Assembly (NCBI RefSeq): GCF_964355755.1
Contig: NC_092677.1
Location: 10,996,601-11,060,600, forward strand
Length of the DNA stretch: 64,000 bases
DNA from: Antedon mediterranea
Lineage: Eukaryota; Echinodermata; Crinoidea; Comatulida; Antedonidae
Direction: 5' to 3'
Shown here: piece by piece, positions 45,465 to 57,544 of the stretch
Layout of the letters: the number at the start of each line of letters is the position of its first letter
Position numbering within the stretch: the first letter of the stretch is position 1
Program-made: the position numbers and the translations under genes
Notes under the pieces: model-generated
What the model was told of the DNA's origin: nothing
The model's database searches: none
Seen by the model: the letters and a program-made list of their open reading frames with translations, nothing else

Positions 45465-45927
45465 TATTATACAAATAAGGAATGTTTATGAGTGTAACAC
45501 TGTAATGGTACAAATAATGGCATGAGGTGAATTATGAAAGGTTATATATAAACGAGGCAACGTCGAGTTGATATTTAACCTTTTATCATTCACCAAATGC
45601 CATTATTTGTACCATTACACGAATATAAAACATTCATTATTTGTTTTATATAACATCTAAATAGATTCCTGTCATTTGAATCATTTAAATAAAATGTAGC
45701 CCTAGCCAAGGTCTACATTTCATTCACATTGATTAAAACCGTAACATTTGGTTTTTAATAATAATAATATTATATTATAAATGTTATATGTATAAAGATT
45801 TTTTTTTTCGTCCACGAAAAAAAGTACTATAAAACAATCATTTAATAGTGCATACTATTACACGCCATGTGACCCACATTCGTTCAATCAAATGACAGGA
45901 ATTTATTTAGGTGTTATATAAAGTATT
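45465..45927. mobile_element. Two overlapping foldback segments
   Basis: At 45470-45655 the arms AATGGTACAAATAATGGCAT and ATGCCATTATTTGTACCATT face each other around a short centre. At 45648-45927 the ends TTATATAACATCTAAATAGA and TTTAGGTGTTATATAA with CAAATGACAGGAATTTA form 36-bp inverted termini. Parts recur at 21.15 and 37.67-37.89 kb. Confidence 0.7.
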
Positions 45928-46519
45928 ATATATCTTGGCAGTAGCTAGTACATGCTGGATGTAATCCATTAGGTCAGAATGTTAAACACAAAGTATGTTA
46001 AGTGCCTACTAGTGCATCACATGTCTCAACCATAGTTATTATGTCTATTTATATTTTACTATATTCTTTTATACTAAAAATGTGCAATAAAATCTAGTAG
46101 TAGTTGATTTTCTGATTTCTGGGGTACTAGGCACCAGAATGAATACAATTGATTGGTCAATTCAAAATTGCTCATGCATGCAAATTTTATTAACCTATGT
46201 ACAAAGTTATTATGTCTGTTGTATTACCCTTTTACACTAAAAATGTACAATAAAATCTCGTAGTTGATTTTCTGTTTTGATATTACACTGTGGAAAAGTA
46301 GCAATTCAAATTTTACATTTTACATACATACATATTTTCTATCTTTATATTTTAAAAATAAATGTAAAAACTATTATTTAAATATTCTGACATTTAAAAT
46401 TAAGTGGCAGGCGATACAGTAACTAAACCAGTCACTTAAAATATATTACTCATCAGTTTATTAAATTAGACTTGCATAAGTAAGTATATTTTTATCGACT
46501 TTTAAAGTAGCCGGTAATA

Positions 46520-47105
46520 TATAGTAACCAGTCAATTTGAATATATCAAACCCATGCTTTAAGTCGAGACACCAAGCGGTTAAGGCAAGGGCGTCGCTGC
46601 AAACTGTAGCTATACAATTAGCACAGGTTCTAGTAACTCCGCCACCATTGAATAGAGACTTAAAACTGGAGGTCCAGTGTACACATCCAGCTCGTGTGCA
46701 CTTTAAAAGAACCCAGTACATCTTTCTTCAAACGGGCACCATTTGGTGGCAGCACTCGACACGAAAGGACTCTTTGGGAGTAAAAAGTTGTGGCATGCGT
46801 CATCCTCATTTGTGCGTAATTCAGCCCAAAAGGCTGCAAGTTGCAGGTTATTCCAATTTAATACTAATTTGGAGTTTTTTAGGTGAGCAAAAATTCTGTA
46901 AATAGTAACTATAACCATTCATTTTGAAAAAATATCAAACCCATGCTTTAATATCTCAGATTTTGACTTTTTAAAGTGGAACGGAATACTGAATACTAAA
47001 TATTGTAATAACTAAATATAGTAATAACTAAACCAGTCATTTTGAATATATATCAAACCCATGCTTTAATATCTCAGATTTTGACTTTTAAAATAAGCTG
47101 ACAAT
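46520..47105. repeat. Direct repeats around a SINE
   Basis: ATATCAAACCCATGCTTTAA with flanking TTGAATATA-like words occurs near 46540, 46930 and 47045. The second and third are followed by TATCTCAGATTTTGACTTTT. The SINE at 46549 sits after the first. Confidence 0.7.
46549..46800 (+). mobile_element. tRNA-derived SINE (family A), longest copy
   Basis: A-box-like ACCAAGCGGTTAAGGC, B-box-like GGTTCTAGTAACTCC, then GAGGTCCAGTGTACACATCC and TTTAAAAGAACCCAGTACAT. It matches the complement of 10510-10725 over most of its length. Open frames on both strands here are by-products. Confidence 0.65.
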
Positions 47106-47157
47106 ATAGAAACCAAACCTATCTATCAAAACCTAACAATTTTAAATCAGATGTTTC

Positions 47158-47482
47158 AAGATGTATTGTCCCCAAAAAAACATGAAAATGAAGATTGATT
47201 AAATCAGACTTTGAAAGTTATTTTGTAGTTTTAATTAAGTTAATCACTTCCGTAGAAAAAGAACCAAAAAAAATAATGTTTTCACTTATAAAATAACATA
47301 ATGGTTAATTCAACCAAAAATCCATTGGCTGGCAGTCACTTTGACCATTTTTTGCTTTAAATTACATTTTTTTCAGGTAAATACATTTTTTTTAGATTCA
47401 ATTTTAAGTGGATAACTAATATGTGACATTAAAATGGCATGTTCAACAAAAAATATTTTTCCGGGAGACAATACATCTTCAA
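47158..47482. repeat. MITE-2 copy, full length
   Basis: AAGATGTATTGTCCCC at the left and GGGAGACAATACATCTT at the right are inverted termini. The interior shares ACTTCCGTAGAAAAAG, ATTGGCTGGCAGTCAC and ATGTGACATTAAAATGGC with the 26.2-kb copy. Length is about 325 bp. Confidence 0.8.
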
Positions 47483-47884
47483 AAGAACAGTATTAGTACT
47501 TGTATTTCACTAGATCAAACTTGGCATTTTTTCAGTACATAACACATTGTTTATGTAATAATATTACCACATTCATATATCAAGCTTTACACTTAATCCT
47601 TTAGGATGATGGATAAGAACAGTGAGCGAGTTATCAGCAGCAGCAAATGAGCATTGCATTTTAATTAGTAGATGAGATAATAATCCTTTTGTTTTCCACA
47701 AACCGCTTCTATATTCACATCATCCAATATTTCTTATCATTAATTAGATAAATTTAAGTTTACTTAAGCTTTGATTAAAAACAATACAACCTTTCCCCTA
47801 CATTTCTGTAAATGAACGCCAAAATGGTTTAACACTACGGCCAACATCTATTCAGGGGACACTGGCTCTACTGTGTTGTCAAAA

Positions 47885-48115
47885 TTTTCTTACACCATAT
47901 TTAATGATGGTGATCCATCCAGCAATTGCTGATCATTAGGGGCCCTCAGTAGTTCACAAGACAAACATACACAAGACGCTCTACATAAACAAAGTCTTAT
48001 TACAAGTCTTTGGGAGTGGAGTTGTAATTTTGTCTTAGAAAAAATCCTGACATGTGACGGGACTTCAACCCTTGGAGTGGTAGCCAAGCATCATAACCAC
48101 CAGAATGTTAAACCC
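47885..48115 (-). mobile_element. SINE with tRNA-like head
   Basis: The minus strand reads GGTGGTTATGATGCTTGGCT and then AGGGTTGAAGTCCCGTC, an A/B-box-like pair. It ends near ATTGCTGGATGGATCACCAT. Only one clear copy is in this window. Confidence 0.5.
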
Positions 48116-48140
48116 ATGTACAAAGGTTAACACCAATTTT

Positions 48141-48335
48141 TCAACTGGTTGGTTGGCTTAGTGGTGTGGTACTGCGGCTAGGGGTCTAGAGGTTTTTTAG
48201 GTTCAATTCTCAATCAATTTTTGTTAAAATTCACTATTGCCTTTTACAAACAATCGTCTTTGCCCATCATCGTCTTTACCCACCATTGTCTAGGGATGTC
48301 TCAACGTTAGCGTATGTGCAGTTGAGTTCCGGTGC
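48141..48335 (+). mobile_element. SINE with tRNA-like head
   Basis: GTTGGCTTAGTGGTGTGGTA (A-box) and TAGGTTCAATTCTCAATC (B-box) start the element. The tail contains the repeated words ATCGTCTTTGCCCA and ATCGTCTTTACCCA. Confidence 0.55.
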
Positions 48336-49148
48336 CGAACTCTAACCACATTTTTGTTCAGCTTTCAAAAGAGCTCTGGCAAGGTTTCTATCTTAGTCTG
48401 TCTACAGTATGCCTCCTTCACTACAGAATTACAAAAATATCTACAGTATAAAATATATTTTTCAGAAGAAAATGTACTGTTTAAATATATTCATGTTTTT
48501 TTGATATGTGTACAGTACCAGGAAAGTGATTCAATTTATTGAAACGTTTGCTTAACTACTTTTCTACATTTAAGAGACTATACATTTGAGATTTTAAATT
48601 TTAGCTTTTAATGTTAAAAATACAGCCTCTAAAGTACTATAATGCTTGGTTCTACAACATCATTATGCCCTAAAGTCATGCATTGAATCACCGTTAATAT
48701 ACATAAATTAAATTTGTATTGATTGTATACACTTTTCCTATTCTGTTTCAATATTAAATTGGATAATTTAATTAATTATTTTACTTTGTGTTTTCAATAC
48801 TATAACAACACAATTGCAGATATATTTGTTCAAAAATAGCTAATAATAGAGCAAGTAGTCTTCAAATTATGATGGATTTCGAAATTCTCATTATCAAAAA
48901 GAATCTTCTAATTTCTAATCTTTAAAAGACAAACTTTAATAATACGGTAAGTGGTGCATTTTGAAACATAAATTCTCTTGTGGATATTCTGGTCTAATGC
49001 ATATATTGACAATTCAAAGTGAAACATGATCAAAAAGCAAGAAGATGAATGCAACCAAGCATACTATAAAGTTTCAGTTAATCCCACAAATGTATTTACT
49101 ACGATAATTATAGCATTTTAAACTACATTCCTTATAACTCAATTTTCA
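48336..49148. other. AT-rich DNA, nothing recognised
   Basis: No gene or structured repeat was seen on either strand. Confidence 0.5.
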
Positions 49149-49650
49149 ATCGTGACCTAGTGACACGGTTCAATCGTGACCTAGTGACACGGTTCAATCG
49201 TGACCTAGAGACAGGGTTCAATCGTGACCTAGAGACAGGCTTCAATCGTGACCTAGTGCCAGGGTTCAATCATGACCTATGGCCAGGGTTCAATCGTGAC
49301 CTATGGCCAGGGTTCAATCGTGACCTAGTGCCAGGGTTCAATCGTGACCTGTGCCAGGGTTCAATCGTGACCTAGTGCCAGGGTTCAATCGTGACCTATT
49401 GCCAGGGTTCAATCGTGACCTATTGCCAGGGTTCAATCGTGACCTATTGTCAGGGTTCAATCGTGACCTAGTGCCAGGGTTCAATCGTGACCTAGTGCCA
49501 GGGTTCAATCGTGACCTAGTGCCAGGGTTCAATCGTGACCTAGTGCCAGGGTTCAATCGTGACCTATTGCCAGGGTTCAATCGTGACCCAGTGCCAGTGT
49601 TCAATCGTGACCTAGTGCCAGGTTTGTAACTCACAACTCTTTCAACTCCA
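49149..49650 (+). repeat. 23-bp minisatellite of B-box-like units, about 21 copies
   Basis: The unit contains GGTTCAATCGTGACCTAGTG plus CCA; changes include GTGACA, TATGGC and TATTGC types. The array is followed by GTTTGTAACTCACAACTC, which resembles the sequence after the 2.5-unit version in the SINE at 17.93-18.05 kb. The satellite is therefore best read as an expanded SINE segment. Confidence 0.93.
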
Positions 49651-51885
49651 CTCACTAAGCTTAGTTTGTAAGCATGATAAATTATACACAATATCCATCC
49701 TCTAATATAGATCTGTGGAAAAATACATATTTTAAATTTGCTTTCTTGAATGCCACTTTAACTTCACAATACTTATTCACCTATACTATGGGTAAACAAT
49801 TTGATAACAAAACAAAATTATTTACTGAGAAAAAAAAGGAATGTAAGTTAAATAAGAAAAATAATAGCCAAATTGGAGCCCGGCTAAAATTTACTTATTA
49901 TAATGCATATAACCTCTTGATTCTGTCAAAATCTTTATTTATTTATTTATTTATTCTTTCCTTAGCACTATTTTGTCCGTGAATTATCTTGGCATCAGTT
50001 TCATCTAGCTAGGTCAAGTTTTCAGAGTATATTCCCTATGGCCAGGAATCGATGTGGTTATATTTTCACGATGCGCAATCAAAAATTATGCGGTCTACGC
50101 GCGATTTTACGAAATCACGTTTGTAATCATATCTTCACAAGCATGAATCACAATTAAACAAAATTTGGTACTCATAAATTTCAGGTCATATTTCATCATA
50201 TGGCAATAAAATTACGTGCGTAGCCTATATAACGCTTGCGTACGCGCGCTTAAAATGTTCAAAATTGTCAAAATTTATTTTTTCGATGAAATTAGAGTAC
50301 GTTTCAGACAATTTTAAGCGTTTAAAAAATTGCCATGAGTGCGCAGATTTTTGCACGCGCACTGCGCGTTAAACGTTAATGCGCACTCTTTTTGCCCGAT
50401 TTCTGTTTTACAATCTTTCTTTAATAATATCATTGCGTTATACGAGCACGTCAAAATTAACTTTCTTCCTTCAAAAGTTCATATATTAAAGTTAAAAGTA
50501 TATAGTTTGACAGTGCATCATTTGTTTACATTTTAAAGATGTCATCATAGTAAAAAATTATAATTCATTGCGGTATGTAATAATCTATTTGCACCAAAGT
50601 GGTTACTGCATAGTAAATACACAGAGGAATTTTTCTACAACTTTTAGTCAGTTGTGTATGGCTCGATGGCCTGTGCTCGTGTCTATGGCATTCAAGGTAC
50701 CGAGATCGAGTCTCACCTTGGGAAACAAAATAAGATTTTTTTTTATTATCCGTATTGTTTAAATTTATTTCTTAGTGTATAGATCATACACATGATTTAT
50801 AATGAAATCTAGATAAAAATTAACTTATGTCTTTATTATTATGTAACAACAAATGTGGTTTATGACATTATACGCATATGGATCTTTGATTGGATTGTGA
50901 TACCGGCTATGGTGTTCACGTTAAGGTCCTATCATATATTATAAATAATTAAAGATTCTGAGAAAATCAATCAATCAATATATCTTTTAAAAATCAATTA
51001 TCTTTATTTAAATCAATGCATATAACCTATAATTCGTCATAGTGACGAATCAAATCTAGTATATTTTGTCTTTTTTTATAAATCATTTTTGGTGGAAGTA
51101 ATTTTATTCATTTTTTTCCAATTCTTTTTAATACATTTTTAAAAATGATACTATTTATGACCATTGTTGATGAGTTTAAATGAACTTTAACATATTGAAT
51201 GATTGCTCCCACATAAACTTTAATATAACCTTAATTAATTAACCACACGTTACCATCTTTCTATTTATGAATTAATAATGAAAGCCTTCAGTATTTTGAT
51301 TTAAAAAACGTTTTTTACCTCGGTATTTTGATTTTAAAAAGTTTTTTCTTTAAAAGAGATAATGTTAAATTATTCTACTGAAGTTACTGCAGTAACATGT
51401 TTTTACTGCAATAATGTGTGAATTTGTTGGGTCAATGTAGTTTATGAGCCAGTCACTGCAATAAATGATTACTCAAAAAAGCTTGCTAAAGAATTGCATA
51501 ATTAGCTTAAACAAATGTAGTTATTGATGCAATAACTGCAGTAAAATAATTTGGAAATTGTTCTTCCTATCTTGTCTGACATTCAACACCTGGGCTTTTA
51601 AAATGAAGGGCGCAATACAATAGCATTACCAAAGCTGAAACAAAATGGCTGTCTAAATCGGTGTCTGAAATATGTCTTTACTGTAACTTATGTTTCAATA
51701 TGTATATCTTTCTACTGCAGCCCAAGCAGCAAAACATTAATTAGAATAGATTGATGCTAATACTGTACCAAGGCTAACATTACAATAAAAAAAATATATA
51801 AAAACTTGCATTCATAAAAGTACATCCAGAGTCACGCCTAAAGCAGTCAATTTATTATCCAAAGACATAAAACAAAATTCAATCT
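49651..51885. other. AT-rich DNA with one tRNA-like fragment
   Basis: Near 50657-50722 TATGGCTCGATGGCCTGTGC and CCGAGATCGAGTCTCACC resemble A and B boxes. The cloverleaf is not convincing. Nothing else was recognised. Confidence 0.4.
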
Positions 51886-52085
51886 TAAAAATAACCAATC
51901 TCTAGAAAAAAATATTTATGTTCTGTACATTTATAAACATTGTCAATATTATTATATTCAGGTACATTTATTCATAAAAATGACCAATGTCTTGTTTAGA
52001 CCTAGAAACAAATGTACTGTACATTTATAAACATTGTCAATATTATATACTATATATTCAGGTATATTTATTCATATAAAAAAAA
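51886..52085. repeat. About 100-bp direct repeat, two units
   Basis: GTACATTTATAAACATTGTC, AATATTAT, TATTCAGGTA and ATTTATTCATA occur in the same order twice, about 91 bp apart. Confidence 0.75.
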
Positions 52086-52990
52086 GACATTAAAAAAATA
52101 CAACGGCAGCCAAAAGGCTGAAAAGTAGAATTTTACAAAATTTGATAAAACCATATAAATATGTATAAATAGTAAAACTAGGATTAAAAAAATGAACACA
52201 TTAAAATTTGTCCACCAGTAAGTTAAATAGTGCCAGCCTTTTCAATATTCATAGAAACATCAGCGTTAATGATTCGGACTAAGAAAGGGACTGGTGAAGA
52301 TCTGTACAAGATGTTTTTTATAATCAGTGCTTTTAATTATTATTTTTTTATTTAATCGATCTTGAGAATGGTTCAATGATGCTTCTGAAACATAACTCTT
52401 GATATTTTAGAATTTGTCAGATTAAAGTTTAAACTCCAATTAATATGTGTCAGTTTGCAACCGCTAATATGTTATACATATTCTATTTTATGCTATTTTT
52501 AGCTTGAATGGTACATTGGTATTCTTACTAGCAACCCCTGTAATTTGGCTGATCTATCATACATATTTAACTTGAATTATTTATTGCAATTATACACCTT
52601 TTTTTTCAGTTCTTTCTCATGCCTGTATTAGTTCTTCTAAAGTAAACTATGTACTTTTGAATTTTTGAAGAAAAGACATTATTATTAATAAAATAAATTA
52701 CGATGAAATTCAAACAAATAAACACCTACAGTAATCATTATAAATGTAACAAATCATTACGTGCATAATGAATATAATGTTGTATGGTACATTGTATCAT
52801 TAATATTTATCCATAAATAGCAAACAGTCACAAATTCACAACTTGTGGAAACTTTCCAACGGCAAACATAAATCTATATATATCAATTTGATCTCTGGCG
52901 CGCACAATTAAGGGACTAGTGCTGTTCCGCCGTACCCTGCTGAGAGTGTTAAAGAATCGCTATCCAATCAAGTTTGAACAATACCATGAA
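52086..52990. other. AT-rich DNA, nothing recognised
   Basis: No exon or repeat structure was identified. Confidence 0.5.
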
Positions 52991-52992
52991 AG

Positions 52993-53066
52993 CCCTAGTG
53001 GTATAATGGTTAGGACATCTGCATATCAAGCAGAAGGTTCCAGGTTCAAATCTTAGTTGGGCGACT
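52993..53066 (+). pseudogene. tRNA-like sequence, probably a tRNA pseudogene
   Basis: TAGTGGTATAATGGTTAGG resembles an A box and AGGTTCAAATC a B box. A perfect 5-bp anticodon stem (TCTGC/GCAGA) encloses the loop ATATCAA, which would give the anticodon ATC (Asp codon GAT, where GTC is normal). The acceptor and T stems have mismatches (GCCCTAG against TTGGGCG; CCAGG against CTTAG), so it is probably a decayed gene or a SINE head. A CTTTTTC run downstream could end Pol III transcription. Confidence 0.5.
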
Positions 53067-53615
53067 TTTTCTTATTCTCGGATTTCATTTCAAATTAAAT
53101 TTTAGTATATCACCGGGCGGTTTAGAATTAATGTTCTGTGCCTGACGTATTTATATATAAAGAAAATTTAAACTTAATTAATACAGTACTATGTAACTAA
53201 TAGACCTTTCACATTGTTATCTCTTTCACATTGTTAGTCTCTTCCTTGTCAATGGTTACTTCCCCCCCCCCCTTTTTTTTAGATGTTATACTTCTGTTAA
53301 TGTTTATTCAAATATATATTTATATTTTTCTATTTATTTGTAGTTTGAGATGTTTTTTGTAGTACCACTTTTTTGCAGTTTTATTGTATGCATAAAAAAC
53401 TTGAAACATTAATTAGAATAGTCATACAATAATGTGTACATCACATCTTTAGTATCGAATGCGACATGTCATGGGAATAATAAGCTGCCAGCAAGTTATG
53501 GTTTAACAGCCTGTAAATAAGTTGCCTTCATTTTTTTTGCCAGTAAAAATGGTACATAATTATTTCAAATAACCAATTACATGTTGTTATGAAATTAATT
53601 TCTAAAATTATGTGT
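53067..53615. other. AT-rich DNA, nothing recognised
   Basis: It contains a C8-10/T8 homopolymer near 53262-53279. No gene was seen. Confidence 0.5.
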
Positions 53616-53619
53616 GTAT

Positions 53620-53910
53620 GTGTGAATACAACAAAGCAATACTCTGATTGGGTGCAGGTGAAGCATCAAAACCAAAAGGCGCAAAAACGTACACAATTTA
53701 AAGGAAAACTGAGGTTTTACTGTATTATTGAACAGGACACTTTGTTGGGCCCCAAACATGTCTTCTTCATATGTTGATCCATTAGCAGCTCATTCAACGA
53801 AGCAATAGTCTGATTGCGTGCCGGTGAAGCAACTAAAGCAAAATGCGCAAAAACGTACACAATTTAAAGGAAAACTGAGGAAAAACAAAGGGCTCTACTG
53901 TATTATAGAG
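53620..53910. repeat. About 170-bp direct duplication
   Basis: AAGCAATACTCTGATTGGGT and GCGCAAAAACGTACACAATT with TTAAAGGAAAACTGAGG recur as AAGCAATAGTCTGATTGCGT and the identical second block. The units begin near 53632 and 53800. Confidence 0.8.
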
Positions 53911-55005
53911 TAAAATTTAGGAATTAAGTAAATTTTAATTTAAACGTTTTTTTTTATTGTTGACCATTTATTCAGTATTCTTAATCATAGTATACATTCC
54001 AAAAGAAATAATACATAGCATGAGATTCAATATCAACATCAATTTCTTTTGACTTTAATATAAAATTCTTATGTATGTTTTTATATCCTTTTCTTTTTTA
54101 AAACATTTTTATTAAATAATAATAATAATGATACAGTAGTACAATTATTTTTCAACCATTATCTTGAATTTTTTACTTATAATAATGCAACTTGTTTTTT
54201 GTTTGTTTTATGTAATCCATTCTAAAAAAATACTTTTGGTTCATATAAATATTTTAAAGCTCATGCATATATTATTCATGAGAACCTGTGGCTTCCCATC
54301 GTGTTTTGTAAAGTCCCTAATGATACAGTAAACAGTAAAGGAAACGTGTGAATCATTATCAAGTTTCAAAAGAACCAGGTAAAGGTTAGCTAGGCTTTGA
54401 GGCAGGAACTATGGACATGTTTACCCAACATAAATTCTCAGCATAACATGCGTTGTACATACAAGCCTCTCGACTGCATTACCTAAGGGCACTACACCAC
54501 AGTACTAAAAACCTTTGATAAACTTCTACATTTAGATGTCCAACTCAGTATATCGATTCATACAATGTTATTTTTTGTATCCGTTTTAATAAATTAAGCA
54601 TTAGAAATTTAAATGTCTCCTCTAATTATCAGAGATAGTGCCTATTAGATGTTCTAAACCGACTTAACGAACTACTGTATATTTAAGAGCCTATTGCAAT
54701 TTGTAGGTGCGTGTGAGCGGCGATATTAATAAATTATGAAGAAAACATGAGATACTTCTTAATTTCTGTGAATATTGTAATATAGTTTGTACTGTAATAA
54801 ATCAGCTTAAACAATTTGTTGTCTTTCCGCAATCAGATGAGTAGGATACTGTTTGTTACATTTAGTATTTAGAGAATAACCTATGAATATTCATTAATAA
54901 CCTATTAATAACCTATGAATATTCATTAATGGCCATATGACACATGTTTACTATGAATAGGGAGGTTATACCATATGTGTATTAATACAGTAAATTTTCA
55001 ACAAA
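53911..55005. other. AT-rich DNA, nothing recognised
   Basis: A short repeat of AACCTATGAATATTCATTAA lies near 54880-54940. No gene was seen. Confidence 0.5.
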
Positions 55006-55007
55006 TA

Positions 55008-55865
55008 TTTCTATTACAGACAGTCTAATCTAAGTAATATTAATTAAAAAGCAAAGACGCTCTCCATAGTATGAGATTGCCTCAAATATTTCTATTACAG
55101 TCTAAAGGCCAATTTACACAGACGAGCGGTAACGGTAAGCGGTAATTGTAAGCGAAAAACCGCGTGGCCTTTCCCATTTACACAGCGCGCGGAGTTCGCG
55201 AACGTAGTGGTGGAAAGTAGGTGCGTGTAGGCCTCGAGGCTAATGCAGTCACTGCTGGCCTGGATGTGACTGACTGTCAGTAGGCCTAGCACACACAGAC
55301 CTAAGTTTTATAGGGAATTGCTGCCTAATAACGTACTAAAATGTATATTTTCTTTTCACTATCCTTATACGAACATTAGTCACGTCGTAGGTGTTTGTAT
55401 TTCTGAATAAAAAGAAGTTGCAAACTAGGCTAGGCCTACTACGGCACTCGTATATATTGTCGTCTTTCACTCGACGGACGCAAAAAAAAGTTGTTGATAG
55501 ATGACGTCATATCAATCATGTCGTTGGTTGGCCAGAATCCATAAATACCGCGCGGTATTTTCACAAAATCGAATCTGTTTCGATCCTGAGCGGATTTCCG
55601 CTCAACCGCTCGTTCGCTCCGCGTTCTGTGTAAATGGTCACAAGAAATAACATAGATTCTATTTTTGCGTTTTCCGCTCAACTTTACCGCTTACGGTTAC
55701 CGCTCGTCTGTGTAAATTGGCCTTAAGTAATATTACTTAAAAAGCAAAGACTCTCTTCACAGTACGAAATTGCCTCAAATATTTCCATTACAGACAGTCT
55801 AAGTAATATTACTTAAAAAGCAAAGACTCTTCTTCACAGTACAAAATTGCCTCAAATATTTCTAA
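55008..55865. repeat. About 77-bp tandem repeat interrupted by a transposon
   Basis: Units carry TAATATTACTTAAAAAGCAA and TTGCCTCAAATATTTC, TATTACAGACAGTCTAA. Three units are visible (near 55010, 55727 and 55795) with a 618-bp element inserted after CAGTCTAA of the first/second junction. Confidence 0.8.
55106..55723. mobile_element. Harbinger-like MITE with TAA duplication
   Basis: The terminal inverted repeats are AGGCCAATTTACACAGACGA and its complement at 55704-55723; similarity extends to about 55 bp through GCGGTAACGGTAAGCGGTAA. TAA flanks both sides (55103-55105, 55724-55726). The interior is more GC-rich than the surroundings and contains no recognisable transposase. TAA duplication and GGCC-type ends suggest mobilisation by PIF/Harbinger enzymes. 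Confidence 0.85.
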
Positions 55866-56535
55866 ATTAAAATTTTAATTCTGTTAACATAATGAAGCAT
55901 AAATACCCTTCAACGGGCGCCAGAAATAGAAATGAAATTGATATTTTAAAGGGAAAATTTAGATAATACAATAAAGTAGAGTATGCATTCCTACTGAATG
56001 AAAATAACCATACATTTTCTTTTATTTTGAAAATGGTACATTTAAAGGAATGGGCAAATTACCATAAAATATGCAATTAAAAAATGAAAAGGAAAATTTC
56101 TGCAGTAAAAAAGAAGTGTATACTTGCAGTATTTAAAATGATTAATATTCCAACTATCTTCAACCTAAATATTTCTACTTTTGTAAACGAATGATTAATT
56201 ATTCCTTAGCTCTTTAGATTGAGATTACAATACAATCACAGGGAAAAGCTATTGATGTCAAAACTATGTACGCCAAGATGAAATATGCGTATAAGTGGAA
56301 ATCCGAAAATAATAACTAAACCAAATGAAGGACAGTTCTAATTTGTTCTTATAGATCTAGAAAAGAAAAATGAGACAACTGAGAATGCTATGATGGATCT
56401 ATTATTAGTAAATTTAAATGAGCCACAAATTGTAAGAGCAGAAAAAGATGAGAACAAAAATGAGATTAGCTTAGAAAAGACATAAAAATGTTGTACCAAA
56501 ATAAACTTTATCATAATGAACAAAAAATAATTGAA
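55866..56535. other. AT-rich DNA, nothing recognised
   Basis: No gene or structured repeat was seen. Confidence 0.5.
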
Positions 56536-56539
56536 TAAC

Positions 56540-56704
56540 GCTCTGTCTACACTATCAAACTTTATGTGACAAAAAATGTGATGTGCCCATATATGGACAT
56601 GATGATGTCATATCACTACCATATTTCAAAATATCACTACCATACAGTATTTGGGCACATCACACTTTTTGTTGTCAAATTATTTGATAGTGTAAACAGA
56701 GCTT
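56540..56704. repeat. MITE-1 copy, well preserved
   Basis: CGCTCTGTCTACACTATCAA at the left and TATTTGATAGTGTAAACAGA plus GCTT at the right, with the full shared core (ATGTGACAAAAAATGTGATG). Confidence 0.85.
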
Positions 56705-56764
56705 GAGAATCACAATGTATGATTTGCATTTGTTTTCAATAACTAAAAATGATAATCAGAGTAG

Positions 56765-57130
56765 AACCATCTATTAAGGAACCCAAAAGTGTCCCCTTTT
56801 AAATAGAGGCAGGCTATGTTAAAATATACATTGGCCACTCATTCAGTTCACAGGAAAGTGTTCCCTTTACGGTATACGCTGAATACGGATGTCTCAACAG
56901 GGGGTAATGATCATAATATTGTTATCAATAATTGTGTTGACTAAAATGAATAACATAATGACAATAAGCTAATGTTGTTGATATGAATAAAATGAAAATA
57001 TTTAAAAAATGACAATTAAGATTACTACAGTTGAAACCCAACAAAGTGTTAAAATGTACATTGCCTCTCAATTGTTTAATGGGAAAGTGTCCCCTTATAG
57101 GTGTCTCAACATACAGGTTCATTCAACTGG
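56765..57130. repeat. MITE-3-like blocks
   Basis: GTAGAACCATCTATTAAGGA, AAAGTGTCCCCTTTTAAATA and, further on, AAAGTGTCCCCTTATAGG belong to the dispersed GTGTCC family. Two diverged copies appear to lie in tandem, about 235 bp apart (ATTGGCCACTCATTCAG and ATTGCCTCTCAATTGTT). Confidence 0.45.
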
Positions 57131-57544
57131 AATGATAATTATCATATTGTTATCAGTAACTGTGTTGATAATGAGATTAAAATTAATAACAATACGTTGT
57201 TGATATGAATAAAATGAAAATATTTCAATTAATAATAATAATTAAGATGTTTACTGTACCTCTCAGTGACATACTTTTCAAATATCATTCTAATAAAGAG
57301 GAAACAAACGATTAATATTAAATACCTCATGTATTGTAATTTTTTTTAAATATTTGACCTAGTTTTGAAACAGCTTTGCAAACTAGAATCGCATAAACGG
57401 TGACGGTAGTTATCGTAAGATAATAAATTGAACATGTAGCAGAGATGTAGGTTATGAATTCTGTTTGTGTTGAACTGTTAAGCACATGACAAATGTACAT
57501 TCACAGGATGTTGGCTTTGTATATTTACCTACAATATAAACTCA

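Noticed and set aside
46461-46918. Open frames of 71-122 codons on both strands
   Set aside because: They cover the family A SINE and its flanks; composition is not protein-like and the frames conflict.
49160-49691. Open frames on both strands with FNRDLVPG and SRLNPGTR repeats
   Set aside because: They are translations of the 23-bp B-box-like minisatellite.
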